From contig VZTI01004555.1 in assembly GCA_013397865.1 (NCBI GenBank), forward strand, positions 564,326-628,325: 64,000 bases of DNA, written 5' to 3'. The notes beneath the pieces are model-generated. The model ran no database searches and was not told where the DNA came from. It saw nothing but the letters and a program-made list of their open reading frames with translations. A program made the translations under genes and the position numbers. This document shows, one piece after another, positions 61,502 to 64,000 of the stretch (position 1 is the stretch's first letter; each line of letters begins with the position of its first letter). The DNA comes from Struthidea cinerea. Lineage: Eukaryota > Chordata > Aves > Passeriformes > Corcoracidae.

Positions 61502-64000
61502 AAACCTTACTTAGACAGAAAGGTTCTCACCTGCGCATGCTCAGGTTACATCCAAATTGAAACACTAAGCTGGAAGTACTGTATCTCCATTTCTGGTGAA
61601 TTGTTTTACTGTTTACAAATAAACTTTAATAACAGTCCTTTTTCTTTGGATTAATTCCTCTGATAAATAAGGAATAATACACTTCAGCAGATATTTTCTG
61701 AATAAACAATAATTCATGCTAAAATGCACAAAAATTTTGGGATTAAAAAATAGGCCCACAGACATCCTGGAGGTATCTGAGTATGTATAAATAATACGAC
61801 CAGCAAGCAGGGGTTTAAAGAAAACCAAACTCAGCAAAAAAAAGTCACAAACCATTATTTCAGTATTAGACCAGTTGTGATCCTTATCCAGGGCACAGAG
61901 CTACTCAGTCCTGTAGCTTCAAACTAAAGGCAGTGCTTTTGCCACATCATCCAGCACCTGGCTCATTGCTGCTGGGGACTGATAGCTGGGAACCAATACT
62001 AGGACTCGACCCACTATGATATGTGAAACGCGTCACCTCCAGGAATTCTGCATGGCATTTAACTTGCTGTTTGAAAGTCACAATTGATGTCTAATCTGCA
62101 GCTGGGAACCAGGCTCACTGTCATGGCATGAGAGTGCTTTAACAGATTGTCTGTATGTGTGTGTCTTGAAATTTTGGTGAGCCCAGCTGATCCAATCAGA
62201 GTGTTCGCAGGCAGCAAACAGCAACACGTTATACAACTCGAGATTCCTTATCGTCCTTCATGGGAATTACTTTTAAGGCACGAAGAATTGCTGTTAAATA
62301 AAGGGTTAGTGACACTGGTGAGCAGACAGGAAACATACTTACTGCTTCAGACGAGAGTGTGATGGCTAATGAGAGAGGCAATGACATCCACTCAAGGCTT
62401 TCCATCTTTTCAATGATGTGTTTCAATGGCATTGCAGATGTCAGCTGATAAGGGAAGCCCAAGTAGAACTGACATAGTATTGGAGTGAGAGAACACAGAA
62501 GGTGGCTGGGCTGTCATATTCTGATGAGATAAGCCACCAGAGTTTCCTTTTCTCAGACACATATTACACAAGTGCATGCCAGGTATTGCCCTGCCTCCCA
62601 ATATTCTGCAGTCAGAAAAAGGGGCAGAAAGAAAGGGGTTTTGTGCTTTGCAATTTTCTGGGTTTTTGGTTTTTCAAATAAGAAATGAAGAAATGGATGC
62701 AAAATTTTAAATTTCCAGATTGAATTTTTTTTGTGTGAATTTTAGCCACATATTTTGCTGGTCACTGAAATGCCGTCACAAAACTTTAGAAAAATATTCA
62801 TCTTCTCCTTTTGGAGAGCAGGATTCACTTATATATCTGTCTCTGGCTTCTCTGACTGGACAAAAAGAGAAAGTATTGCTGTAATTATATATGACTATAT
62901 ATACATACATATATGTAAAATATATTATCATTATATATGTGAAAAGCAGTTAATCATAAACAAGACAGGTTGAAGTCTTGAAAGCTGTTGAAAGGTGAAC
63001 TTTTTCATGATGCCTGCAATTCAGTTGCATGCCAACAATAACAAAATAGAGGATAGATTGCTCTCTGTGTTATGCAAATCATAAAATTGTGTCACCAGCC
63101 TACCTGTACAGCCAGGCAAGGTTTATAAAGCAGGGACAACACAAGTTCCAAAATAAGAACCAGCAGGTCTGATGCAAAGCCAGCGGCTGGGACATTCAGA
63201 ATACAAACTAAAAGAGGCAGTTGTTCATGAAATATGTAATTTAAAAGAAGCGGCTCTTACTAAAGGACATCATGGAACCTAAAATTTCGAGGCAGACTGG
63301 ACAGAAGACATAACATTTGTGAGTCTCTGGATGCACAGGAATTATCTCTGACTTGGAAGGACTCTGGGTTGCAGGGTCTGTAGATTAGGAGGGATTACTA
63401 GGGGAAATTTTAACCAGTGTCCCTGTGTTTTTCTGTTCTCTAGGCCTACTGGGGTTGGTGGATATTCAGTCTAGTTTAGAAGAGCCACTTTTATTCAGTT
63501 TCTCATGTAGTGCTGCATTAATAACCACTTTAAACCTTCTAGTCTTCAGGGAGGCAGAGCACACAAAGAGTTTAAAGAGGACAATGATATTTCTGAGCTA
63601 TCTTCAGTCCAGGTACCAGATGTTCCTGCTTGCTTTGGAATCAGTATCCTGTTAGTCTAATTCATTCACTCAGGTTTCTACTGTGAATATAATAACAGTC
63701 AGAAAATTCAGGGTGTAGGAACAGGGCTCATGAAAGCACAGTTTTGTTAGCTTTGTGGATAGTTTACTTTAGTTTGAAGTCTTGAAATTAGAATGGAGGG
63801 TTCACTCCACCAGTAAAATTCAACAAATATCCAACAGTATGAGGCAAACAAGTGACAGGATCACAGCCAAAGCAGCCTGTGAGAGCAATTTTCCAGTGAA
63901 GTATAAGGGCAGGAGAATAGGAACATCTCTCCTTCCTTCTAAAAGGGGCAGAGGAGCTTCTGAAGACTCAAGTTTTGTACGAGGCTCTCTTCTTCATTCC
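61502..64000. other. Unassigned non-coding DNA
   Basis: No gene or clear transposable element is recognised. An AT-dinucleotide-rich tract lies at about 62883-62940 (mixed TATATA and ACATAC units). Open frames reach 85 codons at most and have no recognisable similarity. Confidence 0.5.

Overview
The window reads as a stretch of bird nuclear chromosome, most likely intergenic or deep intronic. Chicken-repeat-1 (CR1) LINE tails occur on both strands, several avian-type ERVL LTR ends and one well-preserved solo LTR are present, and recognisable interspersed repeats are otherwise sparse. Base composition is moderately AT-rich, CpG is depleted outside a few spots, and open frames are short. No operons, ribosome-binding sites, CRISPR array, rRNA or tRNA was seen. 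All family assignments come from recognising consensus-like text by eye; no database search was possible.

Layout: 0-11.6 kb is mostly unassigned DNA. It holds the only credible protein-coding signal: two putative terminal exons of a minus-strand gene (6283-5763, then 4632-4523) with good splice signals, compatible reading phase and a stop codon. A CR1 tail lies near 11.7 kb and an ERVL LTR end near 13.6 kb. From 13.75 to 41.3 kb the DNA is largely unique, with CR1 pieces near 29.2 and 30.6 kb. Between 41.3 and 42.9 kb two plus-strand ERVL-type LTRs flank a CTTC microsatellite that runs into an 81-base assembly gap. From 42.9 to 56.6 kb the DNA is again mostly unique, with a short CR1 tail at 46.8 kb, an AT-rich/hairpin/CTCF-like cluster at 48.3 kb and a small CpG peak at 50.9-51.1 kb. 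Two minus-strand CR1 copies follow (56.6-56.9 and 57.7-58.2 kb). At 60,852-61,495 there is a 644-bp solo LTR on the minus strand with a perfect 6-bp target-site duplication.

Apart from the putative two-exon gene end, no gene could be identified. I found no convincing undescribed biological system. The items most worth checking are the putative minus-strand exons, the solo LTR with its target-site duplication, and the LTR cluster interrupted by the assembly gap.
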